A stretch of DNA of 64,000 nt from assembly GCF_002356355.1 (NCBI RefSeq), contig NZ_AP018052.1, positions 1,364,001-1,428,000 on the forward strand. Reading direction: 5' to 3'. Within the stretch, counting starts at the first letter, position 1, and each line of letters starts with the position of its first letter. The notes under the pieces were generated by a model that worked only from the letters and a program-made list of their open reading frames with translations, was not told the DNA's origin and ran no database searches. This document shows, piece after piece, positions 16,459 to 24,308 of this stretch. The translations under genes were made by a program, and so were the position numbers. This DNA comes from Thiohalobacter thiocyanaticus (GTDB lineage Bacteria; Pseudomonadota; Gammaproteobacteria; Thiohalobacterales; Thiohalobacteraceae).

Positions 16459-17697
16459 ATGACGAAAAAGCTTCATGAAACACCAAATCTGGATCAGTTG
16501 GAAAGCGGCCCCTGGCCAAGTTTTGTAACCGGGTTCAAGCGGCTGGCCAACGATAAGCCCATGATGGCCGATCTGCTGGGTCAGCTTGAGCATTCGTATC
16601 AGAACGTAAAGGGGTACTGGAAGGGTGGGACCGTCACTGTCAGGGGGTATGGTGGCGGCATTATACCGCGCTTCTCCGAGGTGGCGGATAAGTTTCCGGC
16701 ATCATCTGAGTTCCATACGCTGCGTGTCATGCCTCCACCGGGGATGCATTATGACACGGATATTCTGCGTAAATTCTGTGACGTTTGGGACGAGCATGGC
16801 TCTGGACTGCTGGCGTTGCATGGTCAGAGCGGCGATATGATGTTTCAGGGCTGTACGAGCGACAACATCCAGGCAGCATTTGATGCGATAAACGAATTGG
16901 GGTTCGATCTGGGGGGTGCAGGCCCTTCTGTGCGCACATCAATGTCGTGTGTCGGGGCTGCGCGCTGCGAGCATTCCTGCTTCAATGAGGCGATTGCGCA
17001 TCGCCAGGTAATGAATTCGTTCACCGATGACCTGCATCGGCCTGCGCTCCCCTATAAATTCAAGTTCAAGTTCTCGGGTTGCCCGAATGACTGTATGAAT
17101 TCGATCCAGAGGGCGGATATGGCCGTAATCGGTACCTGGCGTGACGACATAAGAATCAAACAGGACGAAGTAAAGAAGTTCGTTCAGGAAAAGGGCCGTG
17201 ATTACATCTTGAACAACGTTATATCACGCTGTCCAACAAAATGCATTCAACTCAATAAGGATGACACCATCGAGGTGGACAACAGCAACTGTGTCCGTTG
17301 CATGCATTGCATCAATGTGATGACGAAGGCGCTTTCACCCGGGCTTGATCGTGGTGTGTCAATTCTGGTCGGCGGAAAGCGCACACTCAAGATCGGTGAT
17401 CTTTTCGGTACGGTGCTTATTCCTTTCAGGAAACTGGAATCACAGAAGGATTACGACGAGCTTGTCGAGTTGGCGGAGACCATCATTGACTTCTGGGCCG
17501 AAAACGGGCTCGAGCATGAACGACTCGGCGAGACCATAGAGCGAATTGGACTGGCGAATTTTCTGGAGGGTATCGGTGTGGATGTGGACCCCGCCATGGT
17601 CGCCCAGCCTCGCAGCAACTCCTTTGTGAGGATGGATACGTGGGAGGAGGAAGCGGAGAAGTGGCGTCAGAGACAGGCGGAAGGCAGCAGTGCCTGA
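16459..17697 (+). CDS. dsrA: Dissimilatory sulfite reductase alpha subunit
   Basis: A 412-residue sirohaem/iron-sulfur protein. The start MTKKLHETPNLDQLESGPWP is typical of DsrA. Cysteines for the [4Fe-4S]-sirohaem site are in CVGAARC and CPNDC, and an inserted ferredoxin domain carries CVRCMHC. With DsrB it forms an alpha2beta2 enzyme that oxidises stored sulfur to sulfite in sulfur oxidisers or reduces sulfite in sulfate reducers. The organism context (tsdBA, proteobacterial genes) favours the oxidative type, but only a tree could settle this. The ATG at 16459 follows GAGGG at 8 bases. dsrB follows after 53 bases. Confidence 0.92.
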   Translation: MTKKLHETPNLDQLESGPWPSFVTGFKRLANDKPMMADLLGQLEHSYQNVKGYWKGGTVTVRGYGGGIIPRFSEVADKFPASSEFHTLRVMPPPGMHYDTDILRKFCDVWDEHGSGLLALHGQSGDMMFQGCTSDNIQAAFDAINELGFDLGGAGPSVRTSMSCVGAARCEHSCFNEAIAHRQVMNSFTDDLHRPALPYKFKFKFSGCPNDCMNSIQRADMAVIGTWRDDIRIKQDEVKKFVQEKGRDYILNNVISRCPTKCIQLNKDDTIEVDNSNCVRCMHCINVMTKALSPGLDRGVSILVGGKRTLKIGDLFGTVLIPFRKLESQKDYDELVELAETIIDFWAENGLEHERLGETIERIGLANFLEGIGVDVDPAMVAQPRSNSFVRMDTWEEEAEKWRQRQAEGSSA

Positions 17698-17750
17698 TGT
17701 CTTTCGGAAACAGAGTAAACACCTCCGTCCAGTACTGAAAGGAGTAAGCT

Positions 17751-18824
17751 ATGAGTGAGCAGTTTCGTGAAGCCATAGAAAGTGGGGTTCCGGATGCCTT
17801 CAAATACATGCATCCCGTGATGCGCAGGAACTACGGGCAATGGGACTGGCATGAGCGCTGTCGTCCCGGTGTGCTGCATCATGCTTCGCACAACAATGAA
17901 CACATCTGGACAGTACGCGCAGGCACGCAGCGACAGATGGATACGGGCACCATCCGTAAACTGTGTCAAATTGCAGACGAGTACGCTGAGGGGCATGTCC
18001 GGTTCACAATCCGCAGCAATATCGAGTTCATGGTGAGTGAAGAGAGCAAGGTCGTCCCTCTCATTGATAAATTGACGGCAGAAGGGTTTCCGGTGGGGGG
18101 CACGGGTAACTCGGTGTCGATGATCTCTCATACCCAGGGATTTCTTCATTGTGATATCCCAGCCACCGATGCATCAGGCGTGGTCAAGGCCCTCATGGAC
18201 GAGTTGTATGATGAATTCGTCAATGAGCGCATGCCTAACCGCGTTCATATATCCACATCCTGCTGCCAGATCAATTGCGGCGGCCAGGCGGATATTGCGG
18301 TCAATATCCAGCACACCAAACCACCCATGATCAATCATGATCTGGTTTCGAATGTCTGTGAAAGACCCGCTGTTGTAGCCAGATGCCCGGTAGCGGCAAT
18401 ACGACCGGCTATGGTGAATGGAAAACCTTCGCTGGAAGTGGACGAGCGCAAGTGCGTCTGCTGCGGAGCCTGTTATCCGCCATGCCCACCAATGCAGATC
18501 AACGATCCCGAGAACTCAAAGCTTGCGATCTGGATAGGTGGAAAGAACTCAAATGCCAGGTCCAAACCCAGCATGATGAAGCTGGTTGCGGCCGGGTTGC
18601 CAAACAAACCCCCGAGATGGCCAGAAGTGGCCGCCGTCCTGAAAAAGATCCTGCGCTGTTACCAGGAAAATGCAAAAGACTGGGAGCGTGTTGGAGAATG
18701 GGTAGAACGCATAGGCTGGGAGCGATTCTTTCAACTGACAGAGCTTCCGTTCACACGTTTTCATGTCGATAACTGGACCGGAGCAAAATACACACTCAAT
18801 CATTCCACGCATATCCGGTTCTAA
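17751..18824 (+). CDS. dsrB: Dissimilatory sulfite reductase beta subunit
   Basis: A 357-residue partner of DsrA. It has the sirohaem-binding cysteine block CCQINCGGQADIAVN, then CERPAVVARCPVAAI and a ferredoxin-like domain KCVCCGACYPPCPPMQI. It is preceded by AAGGAG (17740-17745). The gene is followed by a strong hairpin and not by dsrE, dsrF, dsrH or dsrC, which normally continue the operon in sulfur oxidisers. DsrC and the DsrMKJOP membrane complex must therefore be encoded elsewhere if the enzyme works in the usual way. Confidence 0.92.
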   Translation: MSEQFREAIESGVPDAFKYMHPVMRRNYGQWDWHERCRPGVLHHASHNNEHIWTVRAGTQRQMDTGTIRKLCQIADEYAEGHVRFTIRSNIEFMVSEESKVVPLIDKLTAEGFPVGGTGNSVSMISHTQGFLHCDIPATDASGVVKALMDELYDEFVNERMPNRVHISTSCCQINCGGQADIAVNIQHTKPPMINHDLVSNVCERPAVVARCPVAAIRPAMVNGKPSLEVDERKCVCCGACYPPCPPMQINDPENSKLAIWIGGKNSNARSKPSMMKLVAAGLPNKPPRWPEVAAVLKKILRCYQENAKDWERVGEWVERIGWERFFQLTELPFTRFHVDNWTGAKYTLNHSTHIRF

Positions 18825-18831
18825 GGCACAT

Positions 18832-18863
18832 GTCAGGTCGGCGAGACTTGGCGCCGACCTGAC
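18832..18863 (+). terminator. Strong hairpin after dsrB
   Basis: A perfect 12-bp stem (GTCAGGTCGGCG with CGCCGACCTGAC) lies 7 bases after the dsrB stop. No T-run follows (AGTATT), so it may act as a transcript-stabilising hairpin or a weak terminator. Confidence 0.6.
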
Positions 18864-18997
18864 AGTATTCCCTGACCTGCAAAGCGCCTTTGTATTGCAG
18901 TTTTCGATATCCGTTACCAATAAATATTGATTGTATAGCTGCAGTAAAACAAATAACTTAAATGAATATTATTGTGTAAGCGTTTGCAGGTTCTCCG

Positions 18998-19111
18998 ATG
19001 TCGGTAATTTTCACACAGGGTGCGGATGCTTCTCGTGCCACTGATGAGTTCTGCCGTTCTGCTTGCGACCACTGCACACGATATCCGAATCACCGGTCAC
19101 GAGGTATTTGA
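18998..19111 (+). CDS. Possible 37-residue leader peptide before cfa
   Basis: A short frame, starting MSVIFTQGADASRATDEF and containing CRSACDHC near its middle, ends 3 bases before the cfa start codon. This would allow coupled translation. A weak AGG-type ribosome site precedes it. The Cys/His motif is curious. No homologue is known to me, and it could be a chance frame. Confidence 0.3.
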   Translation: MSVIFTQGADASRATDEFCRSACDHCTRYPNHRSRGI

Positions 19112-19114
19112 GAT

Positions 19115-20296
19115 ATGCTCAGCAAGGAAAAACCATCCCTCAACCGTTGGACAGGTTTCGTTTCCCGCACCGAGGTCGGTGCGCCTGAGGTACTGACTAA
19201 TCTCCTTGCAGAAGCGGAGGTGACGATTAACGGTAGTGCCCCCTGGGACATCCAGGTACTTGATACCGACGTCTATCGACGGGTCCTGACGCAGGGATCG
19301 CTGGGCTTCGGAGAAGCTTATATGGACGGGTTATGGGAGGCCGAGGCGCTCGATGAACTGTTCACGCGGCTGCTGCGTTCCGATGCCGACGAACGTCTAT
19401 CGGGATGGGCCAGGATCAAGCTCATCGCCGAAGCGGCTCGCCAGAGTCTGCTCAACCTGCAGCGACGTCAACGGGCCTTCCAGGTGGCCGAGAAGCATTA
19501 TGACATCGGCAATGACGTCTTCACTGCCATGCTGGATCCGAGCATGAGCTATTCATGCGGCTACTGGCTCAATGCCCAATCTCTGGATCAGGCCCAACAT
19601 GACAAGAACGATCTGATCTGTCGCAAGCTCAAGCTGCAACCGGGGGAACGGCTGCTTGACATCGGTTGCGGCTGGGGCGGTCTGGCACGTCATGCCGCCA
19701 GATACTTCGACGTGGAAGTCACGGGGGTAACGGTCTCGCGTGAGCAGCAGCAGCTTGCGCAGGAGCGTTGTGCCGGCCTGCCGGTGACAATCGAGTTGAT
19801 GGATTACCGCAATCTTCAGGGCCGCTATGACAAACTGGTCTCTGTGGGCATGTTCGAACACGTGGGTCCGAAAAATTACCAGGAATATTTCGATATCGCC
19901 TGGCGCCTGCTGCAGGACGACGGACTGTTTCTTCTGCACAGCATCGGTATCCACGCCACCAGCAAGACCGTCGATCCCTGGATCGACCGGTATATCTTTC
20001 CCAATGGCAAGTTGCCGTCCGCGCATGAAATCGCGGCGGCTCTGGATAAACGGTTCATCATCCAGGACTGGCATAATTTCGGTCAGGACTACGATCTCAC
20101 CCTGATGGCCTGGTGGCAGAACTTCGAATCCGCATGGCCTGCCCTGGAGGCGAGATACGGCAGGCGCTTCTACCGGATGTGGAAATATTATTTGATGAGT
20201 TGTGCCGGATTTTTCCGCTCCGGTCAGGGGCAGCTGTGGCAGCTTGTTCTCAGTAAACGTGAACGCGAGCAGGTCTACCGTTCGATCCGTTGGTAG
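19115..20296 (+). CDS. cfa: Cyclopropane-fatty-acyl-phospholipid synthase
   Basis: A 393-residue SAM-dependent enzyme that adds a methylene bridge to unsaturated acyl chains of membrane phospholipids. It has the family pattern: YDIGNDVFTAMLDPSMSYSCGYW, motif I LLDIGCGWGGLARHAA, VTGVTVSREQQQLAQERC, and VSVGMFEHVGPKNY with the catalytic Glu and bicarbonate-site residues. Length agrees with the E. coli enzyme. The end FYRMWKYYLMSCAGFFRSG is also typical. It is the last conserved gene before the tRNA-linked repeat region. Confidence 0.94.
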   Translation: MLSKEKPSLNRWTGFVSRTEVGAPEVLTNLLAEAEVTINGSAPWDIQVLDTDVYRRVLTQGSLGFGEAYMDGLWEAEALDELFTRLLRSDADERLSGWARIKLIAEAARQSLLNLQRRQRAFQVAEKHYDIGNDVFTAMLDPSMSYSCGYWLNAQSLDQAQHDKNDLICRKLKLQPGERLLDIGCGWGGLARHAARYFDVEVTGVTVSREQQQLAQERCAGLPVTIELMDYRNLQGRYDKLVSVGMFEHVGPKNYQEYFDIAWRLLQDDGLFLLHSIGIHATSKTVDPWIDRYIFPNGKLPSAHEIAAALDKRFIIQDWHNFGQDYDLTLMAWWQNFESAWPALEARYGRRFYRMWKYYLMSCAGFFRSGQGQLWQLVLSKREREQVYRSIRW

Positions 20297-20339
20297 AGGC
20301 GCCCGTCCGCACCGGCTTGTGTGAAACCGCCTCCTGACT

Positions 20340-20870
20340 CGAGGCGATTCTCGAGTACCCGGAAGGATTTTCGCCGCTGCGCGGCTCACCCCTCAAGGGG
20401 GGCTGCTCATTGCGTTCGCTGCCCGTTGTCTCGGCCTGCTTCGCAGGCCTCGGCTCGAACCTGAGGAGGTTCTCATCGGTCTCCGGATATCCCGACATGA
20501 AAAAGGCCCACCGCAGGGGTGAGCCTTTTTCATATCCGGCGCGCCCGGAAGGATTACCGGCCTTCGGCCGTTCTGCGCACCTCCGGTGCTTGTCGAACAG
20601 TATATGAGTCGGAGGTTCGAATCCTGCTGAAACATCCCTCATAAAGCAAAAAAGGCCACTCGAAGGTGGCCTTTTCCGCTTTATCTGGCGCGCCCGGAAG
20701 GATTATTCGCCGCTTCGCGGCTCACCCCTCAAGGGGGCCGCTCGCTCACTGCGTTCGCTGCGCGTTGTCTCGGCCGGCTGCGCCGGCCTCGGCTCGAACC
20801 TGAGGAGGTTCTCATCGGCCTCCGGGCACCCCGGACACAAAAAAAGCCCACCCAAGGGTGAGCTATTTTT
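20340..20870. repeat. Degenerate tRNA-linked repeats with tandem terminators
   Basis: Two diverged copies (about 20347-20487 and 20689-20823) share blocks such as CGGCTCACCCCTCAAGGGGG, CACTGCGTTCGCTGC and GAACCTGAGGAGGTTCTCATCGG. A third copy lies at 33279-33408. Each is followed by a hairpin flanked by A- and T-runs (about 20501-20531, 20648-20676, 20837-20869) and then by GGCGCGCCCGGAAGGA, the tRNA-Arg 3' end on the minus strand. A T-arm-like sequence in the opposite orientation lies near 20609. Apparent frames here repeat the same peptides and are not genes. The region 20297-21144 has no convincing coding sequence. Confidence 0.6.
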
Positions 20871-20873
20871 GTG

Positions 20874-20925
20874 TCTGGCGCGCCCGGAAGGATTCGAACC
20901 TCCGACCGCCTGGTTCGTAGCCGAC
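20874..20925 (-). repeat. tRNA-Arg 3' fragment, probable attachment site copy 1
   Basis: Read on the minus strand, this holds the anticodon loop with ACG, the T-arm GGAGGTTCGAATCCTTC and the acceptor end CGGGCGCGCCA. The D-arm half is absent: sequence above 20925 is unrelated to tRNA. All 52 bases recur at 33454-33505 in the same orientation. This is what a tyrosine-integrase element leaves when it inserts into a tRNA gene and copies its 3' end. Confidence 0.75.
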
Positions 20926-21144
20926 CGAAGTGAGTTGAATAGTCATTAATATCAATTGGTTGTATGACGGGCTGTCCGCTGCACACTACAGCTAAGTCAT
21001 TGAAAGTCATTATAGGGCTCTATGCGCATCGCACAGCTGGCGCACACACAATCCCCTGATTGGCTGCAATCAATGATTGCGAAAATCGGGAATGCATGAT
21101 AATTATGCTATCAATGCAATCATTGAGCTAGGGAGGATGCAGCA

Positions 21145-21381
21145 ATGGCCAATCTGGTGGTCCGGAACCTCGATCCGCGGATCGTAGCTGCTCTGAAGCA
21201 GCGTGCCGCACGGCACGGGCGCAGCGCTGAAGCCGAGCATCGCACTCTGTTGGAGGCGGTGTTACTGCGACCCCGTGGCCGAAGCTTCGCGGAAGCGCTG
21301 GCCGCCATTCCCGAAGTCGGGGAGGATGAAGACTTCGAGCGGGCCGAGGACACAGATTGTCTGCCGCATGTTTTTGATTGA
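21145..21381 (+). CDS. FitA-like antitoxin, ribbon-helix-helix
   Basis: A 78-residue protein that starts MANLVVRNLDPRIVAALKQR and continues RHGRSAEAEHRTLLEAVL, the ribbon-helix-helix DNA-binding fold of FitA/VapB antitoxins. The C-terminal acidic tail (EVGEDEDFERAEDTD) would wrap the toxin. It overlaps the toxin gene by 14 bases and is preceded by GGGAGGATG-type ribosome bases. The pair would repress its own promoter, and an AT-rich stretch at 21060-21125 probably holds it. It lies just inside the left end of the tRNA-flanked segment. Confidence 0.88.
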   Translation: MANLVVRNLDPRIVAALKQRAARHGRSAEAEHRTLLEAVLLRPRGRSFAEALAAIPEVGEDEDFERAEDTDCLPHVFD

Positions 21382-21784
21382 TACCAACGTCATCAGTGAG
21401 CTGCGCAAGCGGCAGAATGCCAACCCCGGCGTGAGGGCCTTCTTCGAACAGTCGGTTGCCGATGAGGCGCCCCTGTTTATCTCGGTGGTCACCGTTGGCG
21501 AACTGCGGCGGGGCGTGGAACTGATCCGTCATCGTGGTGATGCGCCTCAGGCACACCTGCTGGAACGATGGCTGACGTCTCTGATGGCCGAATATCAGGA
21601 ATGTATCCTCGATATTACACCGGATATTGCCCAGCTCTGGGGGCGCTTGCGAGTCCCCCATCCTGAGCATGCACTGGATAAATTCATTGCCGCCACCGCA
21701 CTCATCTACGAGCTTAAGGTGGTCACACGCAATCACAAGGATTTTCGTGCTACCGGCCTGGAAGTGGTGAATCCCTTCCGTTGA
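21368..21784 (+). CDS. FitB/VapC-like PIN-domain toxin RNase
   Basis: A 138-residue PIN-domain nuclease. The fold's acidic residues are visible: Asp in MFLIDTNVISELRK, Glu in VGELRRGVEL, Asp in HALDKFIAATAL and Asp in HKDFRATGLEVVNPF. Such toxins cut RNA, often initiator tRNA or rRNA, until neutralised by the antitoxin. The ATG at 21368 lies inside the end of the antitoxin frame, so the two are translated together. The pair may stabilise the element in which it sits. Confidence 0.88.
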   Translation: MFLIDTNVISELRKRQNANPGVRAFFEQSVADEAPLFISVVTVGELRRGVELIRHRGDAPQAHLLERWLTSLMAEYQECILDITPDIAQLWGRLRVPHPEHALDKFIAATALIYELKVVTRNHKDFRATGLEVVNPFR

Positions 21785-21857
21785 AGGTCGGGGTATATCT
21801 TGTTACAGGATGATTCGCTGCAATTCCCTCACGCCTGGTTACGCCTGAGCCGACGCG

Positions 21858-22796
21858 TCATTCAAACGCAGCCGACTCACGTTCCAGATAGGTGCGATGG
21901 GCGTTACGGCCGGACAGCAGGTCGAAATTCTCCAGATGCTGCCAGGCGGACTGGTCCAGGCTGTCTATCGCGTCCTGCATATAGGTCCCGGTATCGACGG
22001 CGTTGTCCATGTGCTGTTTCAGGGTGACGAGATAGTCGTAGGTCGGCATCTCGAACTCTGACAGCTTGCCCGGCTCACCATGTCCGGGGACGAACAGGGT
22101 GGTTTTCGGATAGTCCCTGAGCCGCTCGTATGCGGCAATCCAGTCCCCGACATGGCTCTCGGACAGCACGGCAAGCAGTCGTCCCGCATACAGCACATCG
22201 CCCGTGTAGATGACATTGTCGGCCGGCACCCGAACGATCAGGCTGCCCGCGGTGTGAGTGGTGCCGACCGGTGTGATCTCAAGTGAAAGTCCTCCCAGAT
22301 CGAGTTCCATCGTTTCTTCCACTGCGATGTCCGGACGCGCGGGCGCGTGGATGCTCTCTTCAGGCAGCTCGAGAACCCGTTCAGCGGTGGCGGCCATGGC
22401 CGCGCCTTCCGCCAGCATGCGGGGGATGGCTTCCCGGCCCGCGATGATCTCCGCCCCCTGGTTGCGGAATACCGGATTCCCGAGTATGCGATGCGGCTGC
22501 GAATTGGTATTGATGACATGACGCACGGGCAGGTCGGTGACATCCCGGATGTGGGACAGCATCTCCCTGGCCATTTCACTGCTGTAGCCGCTGTCGATGA
22601 CGGCCACGGCCTCGCTGCCCACGACAAAGCCGAGATTCATGCGAAAACCGCGGTTTTCAACGGCGGGCGGGTCATAGGGGCCGATCCAGGCATAGCTGTG
22701 AGGGGCAACCTGCTGCGGCGGTGGCAGGATCTCTGCCGTCAGCGTGCTCGCGAGGAACAGCAGGGGGAGAAATACGCAAAGGCGAGTGAGTCGCAT
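21858..22796 (-). CDS. Exported metallo-beta-lactamase-fold protein lacking the HxHxDH motif
   Basis: A 312-residue protein with a signal peptide (about residues 1-21). The MBL fold is evident from GSEAVAVIDSGYS, GTTHTAGSLIV, VIYTGDVLYAGRL and FVPGHGEPG. The place of the zinc motif THxHxDHxxGN reads INTNSQPHRILGN (residues 95-107), so three or four of the first zinc ligands are replaced. It resembles SoxH/quinoprotein-relay hydrolases in general layout. It may bind metal differently or have lost hydrolase activity. An AGGTGA ribosome site supports the start at 22796. It lies downstream of chrA on the same strand. Confidence 0.78.
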   Translation of the reverse strand: MRLTRLCVFLPLLFLASTLTAEILPPPQQVAPHSYAWIGPYDPPAVENRGFRMNLGFVVGSEAVAVIDSGYSSEMAREMLSHIRDVTDLPVRHVINTNSQPHRILGNPVFRNQGAEIIAGREAIPRMLAEGAAMAATAERVLELPEESIHAPARPDIAVEETMELDLGGLSLEITPVGTTHTAGSLIVRVPADNVIYTGDVLYAGRLLAVLSESHVGDWIAAYERLRDYPKTTLFVPGHGEPGKLSEFEMPTYDYLVTLKQHMDNAVDTGTYMQDAIDSLDQSAWQHLENFDLLSGRNAHRTYLERESAAFE

Positions 22797-22881
22797 GATT
22801 GTCACCTGTTTATGTTGATGAATGAAGGAGGTCTGGGCTCCATCTGTATGCAATTCGCATGTGAGAAAGGAATTCACGGCA

Positions 22882-24264
22882 TCAGACCAGTAAGGAATAG
22901 ACCAGGCCGACCGCGGAACAGATCCCGAGTACCGGAATGATGCCGACCTTGTAGCGCCACAGTGCGAAAAAGGCGCCGATCGTGATCAGCAGGGAAAACC
23001 ATTCGAACCGTCCGCTGAAGGGAGCGGCCTGCGTGCCCTCAGGCCACAATACATGCCAGGCGAAGAACACGGCCAGGTTGATCACCACGCCGACCACCGC
23101 CGCCGTGATGCCGGTCAACGGCGCGGTGAACTTGATATCGTGGCGGGTGGCCTCCACCGCCGGCGCGCCGATGAGGATGAACAGGAACGACGGCAGAAAG
23201 GTGAACAGGGTCGCCACCGAGGCGCCGGCCGCACCGGCAAGCAACAGGCTGTCCGGGCCGAAGATCTCCAGCGTCCAGCCGCCCACGAAGCCCACGAAGG
23301 CCACCACCATGATGAGCGGCCCGGGCGTGGTCTCGCCCAGCGCCAATCCGTCGATCATCTGGGTACCCGTCAGCCATTGATGGTGCTCGACGCCGCCCTG
23401 ATAGACATAGGGCAGGACCGCGTAGGCGCCGCCGAAGGTCACCAGCGCGGCCTTCGTGAAGAACCAGCCCATCTGCGTCAGCGGCCCCTGCCAGCCGTAA
23501 GCCAGGTAGAGCGCGCCTTCCGCCAGGATCCAGATGGCCAGACCGGCCATGAAGTGTACGGCCGTGGATTTCCAGCTGAATCGTGCCCAGTGCGGCACTG
23601 GGCTGCTGTCGTCGATGAGCGCGGGGCCGTAGCTGCCGGCAGAGGCGCCGTGGCCGCCGCCGGTCCTGAATCTGTCGGGTGCGACACGTCCGCCGATGTA
23701 GCCGATGATGGCCGCCGACAGAACGATGTAGGGAAAGGGGACGTTCAGCGCGAAGATGGCGATGAAGGCTGCCGCCGCCAACGCCCAGAGTGCGCCATTG
23801 CGCAGAGCCCGGGAGCCGATGCGATAGGCGGCGAATACCACGATGGCGGTTACCGCAGGCTTGATCCCGTAGAGGATTCCCGCCACGAGCGGCGTATCAC
23901 CATAGACCAGATAGACCCAGGTCAGTCCCATCAGGATCGCCAGGGACGGCAGCACGAACAGTGTTCCCGCCATGATGCCGCCCAGGGTGCCGTGCATGAG
24001 CCAGCCGATATAGGTGGCGAGCTGCTGAGCCTCGGGTCCCGGCAGTACCATGGTGTAATTCAGGGCATGCAGAAACCGGTGTTCGCTGATCCAGCGACGC
24101 CGCTCCACCAGCTCGGTATGCATCATGGAGATCTGCCCCGCCGGGCCGCCGAAGCTGATGAAACCGAGCTTCAGCCAGTAGAGAAAGGCGGTCATGAGTG
24201 AAACCGGCGGAGGAGGTTGCCGTGTGGCGTCCTGGTCAGTATTCGCTTCGTAGGAACCCGTCAT
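22882..24264 (-). CDS. chrA: Chromate transporter ChrA
   Basis: A 460-residue inner-membrane protein of the CHR family with two homologous halves. The first half carries LGFISFGGPAGQISMMHTE and YTMVLPGPEAQQLATYIG. The second has FFTKAALVTFGGAYAVLPYV and DGLALGETTPGPLIMVVAFVG. These repeats define long-chain ChrA, which exports chromate using the membrane potential. A ChrB-like gene lies 44 bases upstream in the same direction and a metallo-beta-lactamase-fold gene downstream, so the three may form one chromate-resistance operon. Confidence 0.93.
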   Translation of the reverse strand: MTGSYEANTDQDATRQPPPPVSLMTAFLYWLKLGFISFGGPAGQISMMHTELVERRRWISEHRFLHALNYTMVLPGPEAQQLATYIGWLMHGTLGGIMAGTLFVLPSLAILMGLTWVYLVYGDTPLVAGILYGIKPAVTAIVVFAAYRIGSRALRNGALWALAAAAFIAIFALNVPFPYIVLSAAIIGYIGGRVAPDRFRTGGGHGASAGSYGPALIDDSSPVPHWARFSWKSTAVHFMAGLAIWILAEGALYLAYGWQGPLTQMGWFFTKAALVTFGGAYAVLPYVYQGGVEHHQWLTGTQMIDGLALGETTPGPLIMVVAFVGFVGGWTLEIFGPDSLLLAGAAGASVATLFTFLPSFLFILIGAPAVEATRHDIKFTAPLTGITAAVVGVVINLAVFFAWHVLWPEGTQAAPFSGRFEWFSLLITIGAFFALWRYKVGIIPVLGICSAVGLVYSLLV

Positions 24265-24308
24265 GGTCTGTGGCCCCGGTGTCTGGTGGGTATGGAAGTG
24301 ATATAAGT

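Noticed and set aside
20598-20634. T-arm-like sequence GGAGGTTCGAATCC on the plus strand, possible tRNA
   Set aside because: No anticodon arm or acceptor pairing could be built around it; treated as part of the degenerate repeat.
20874-20960. Complete tRNA-Arg gene
   Set aside because: Only the anticodon loop to the CCA end is present; the D-arm half is replaced by unrelated sequence at both copies.
20250-21010. Several small minus-strand frames sharing peptides such as RTSSGSSRG and RRSEVRILPGAP
   Set aside because: They arise from the tRNA-linked repeats and the tRNA-Arg 3' end itself, not from genes.
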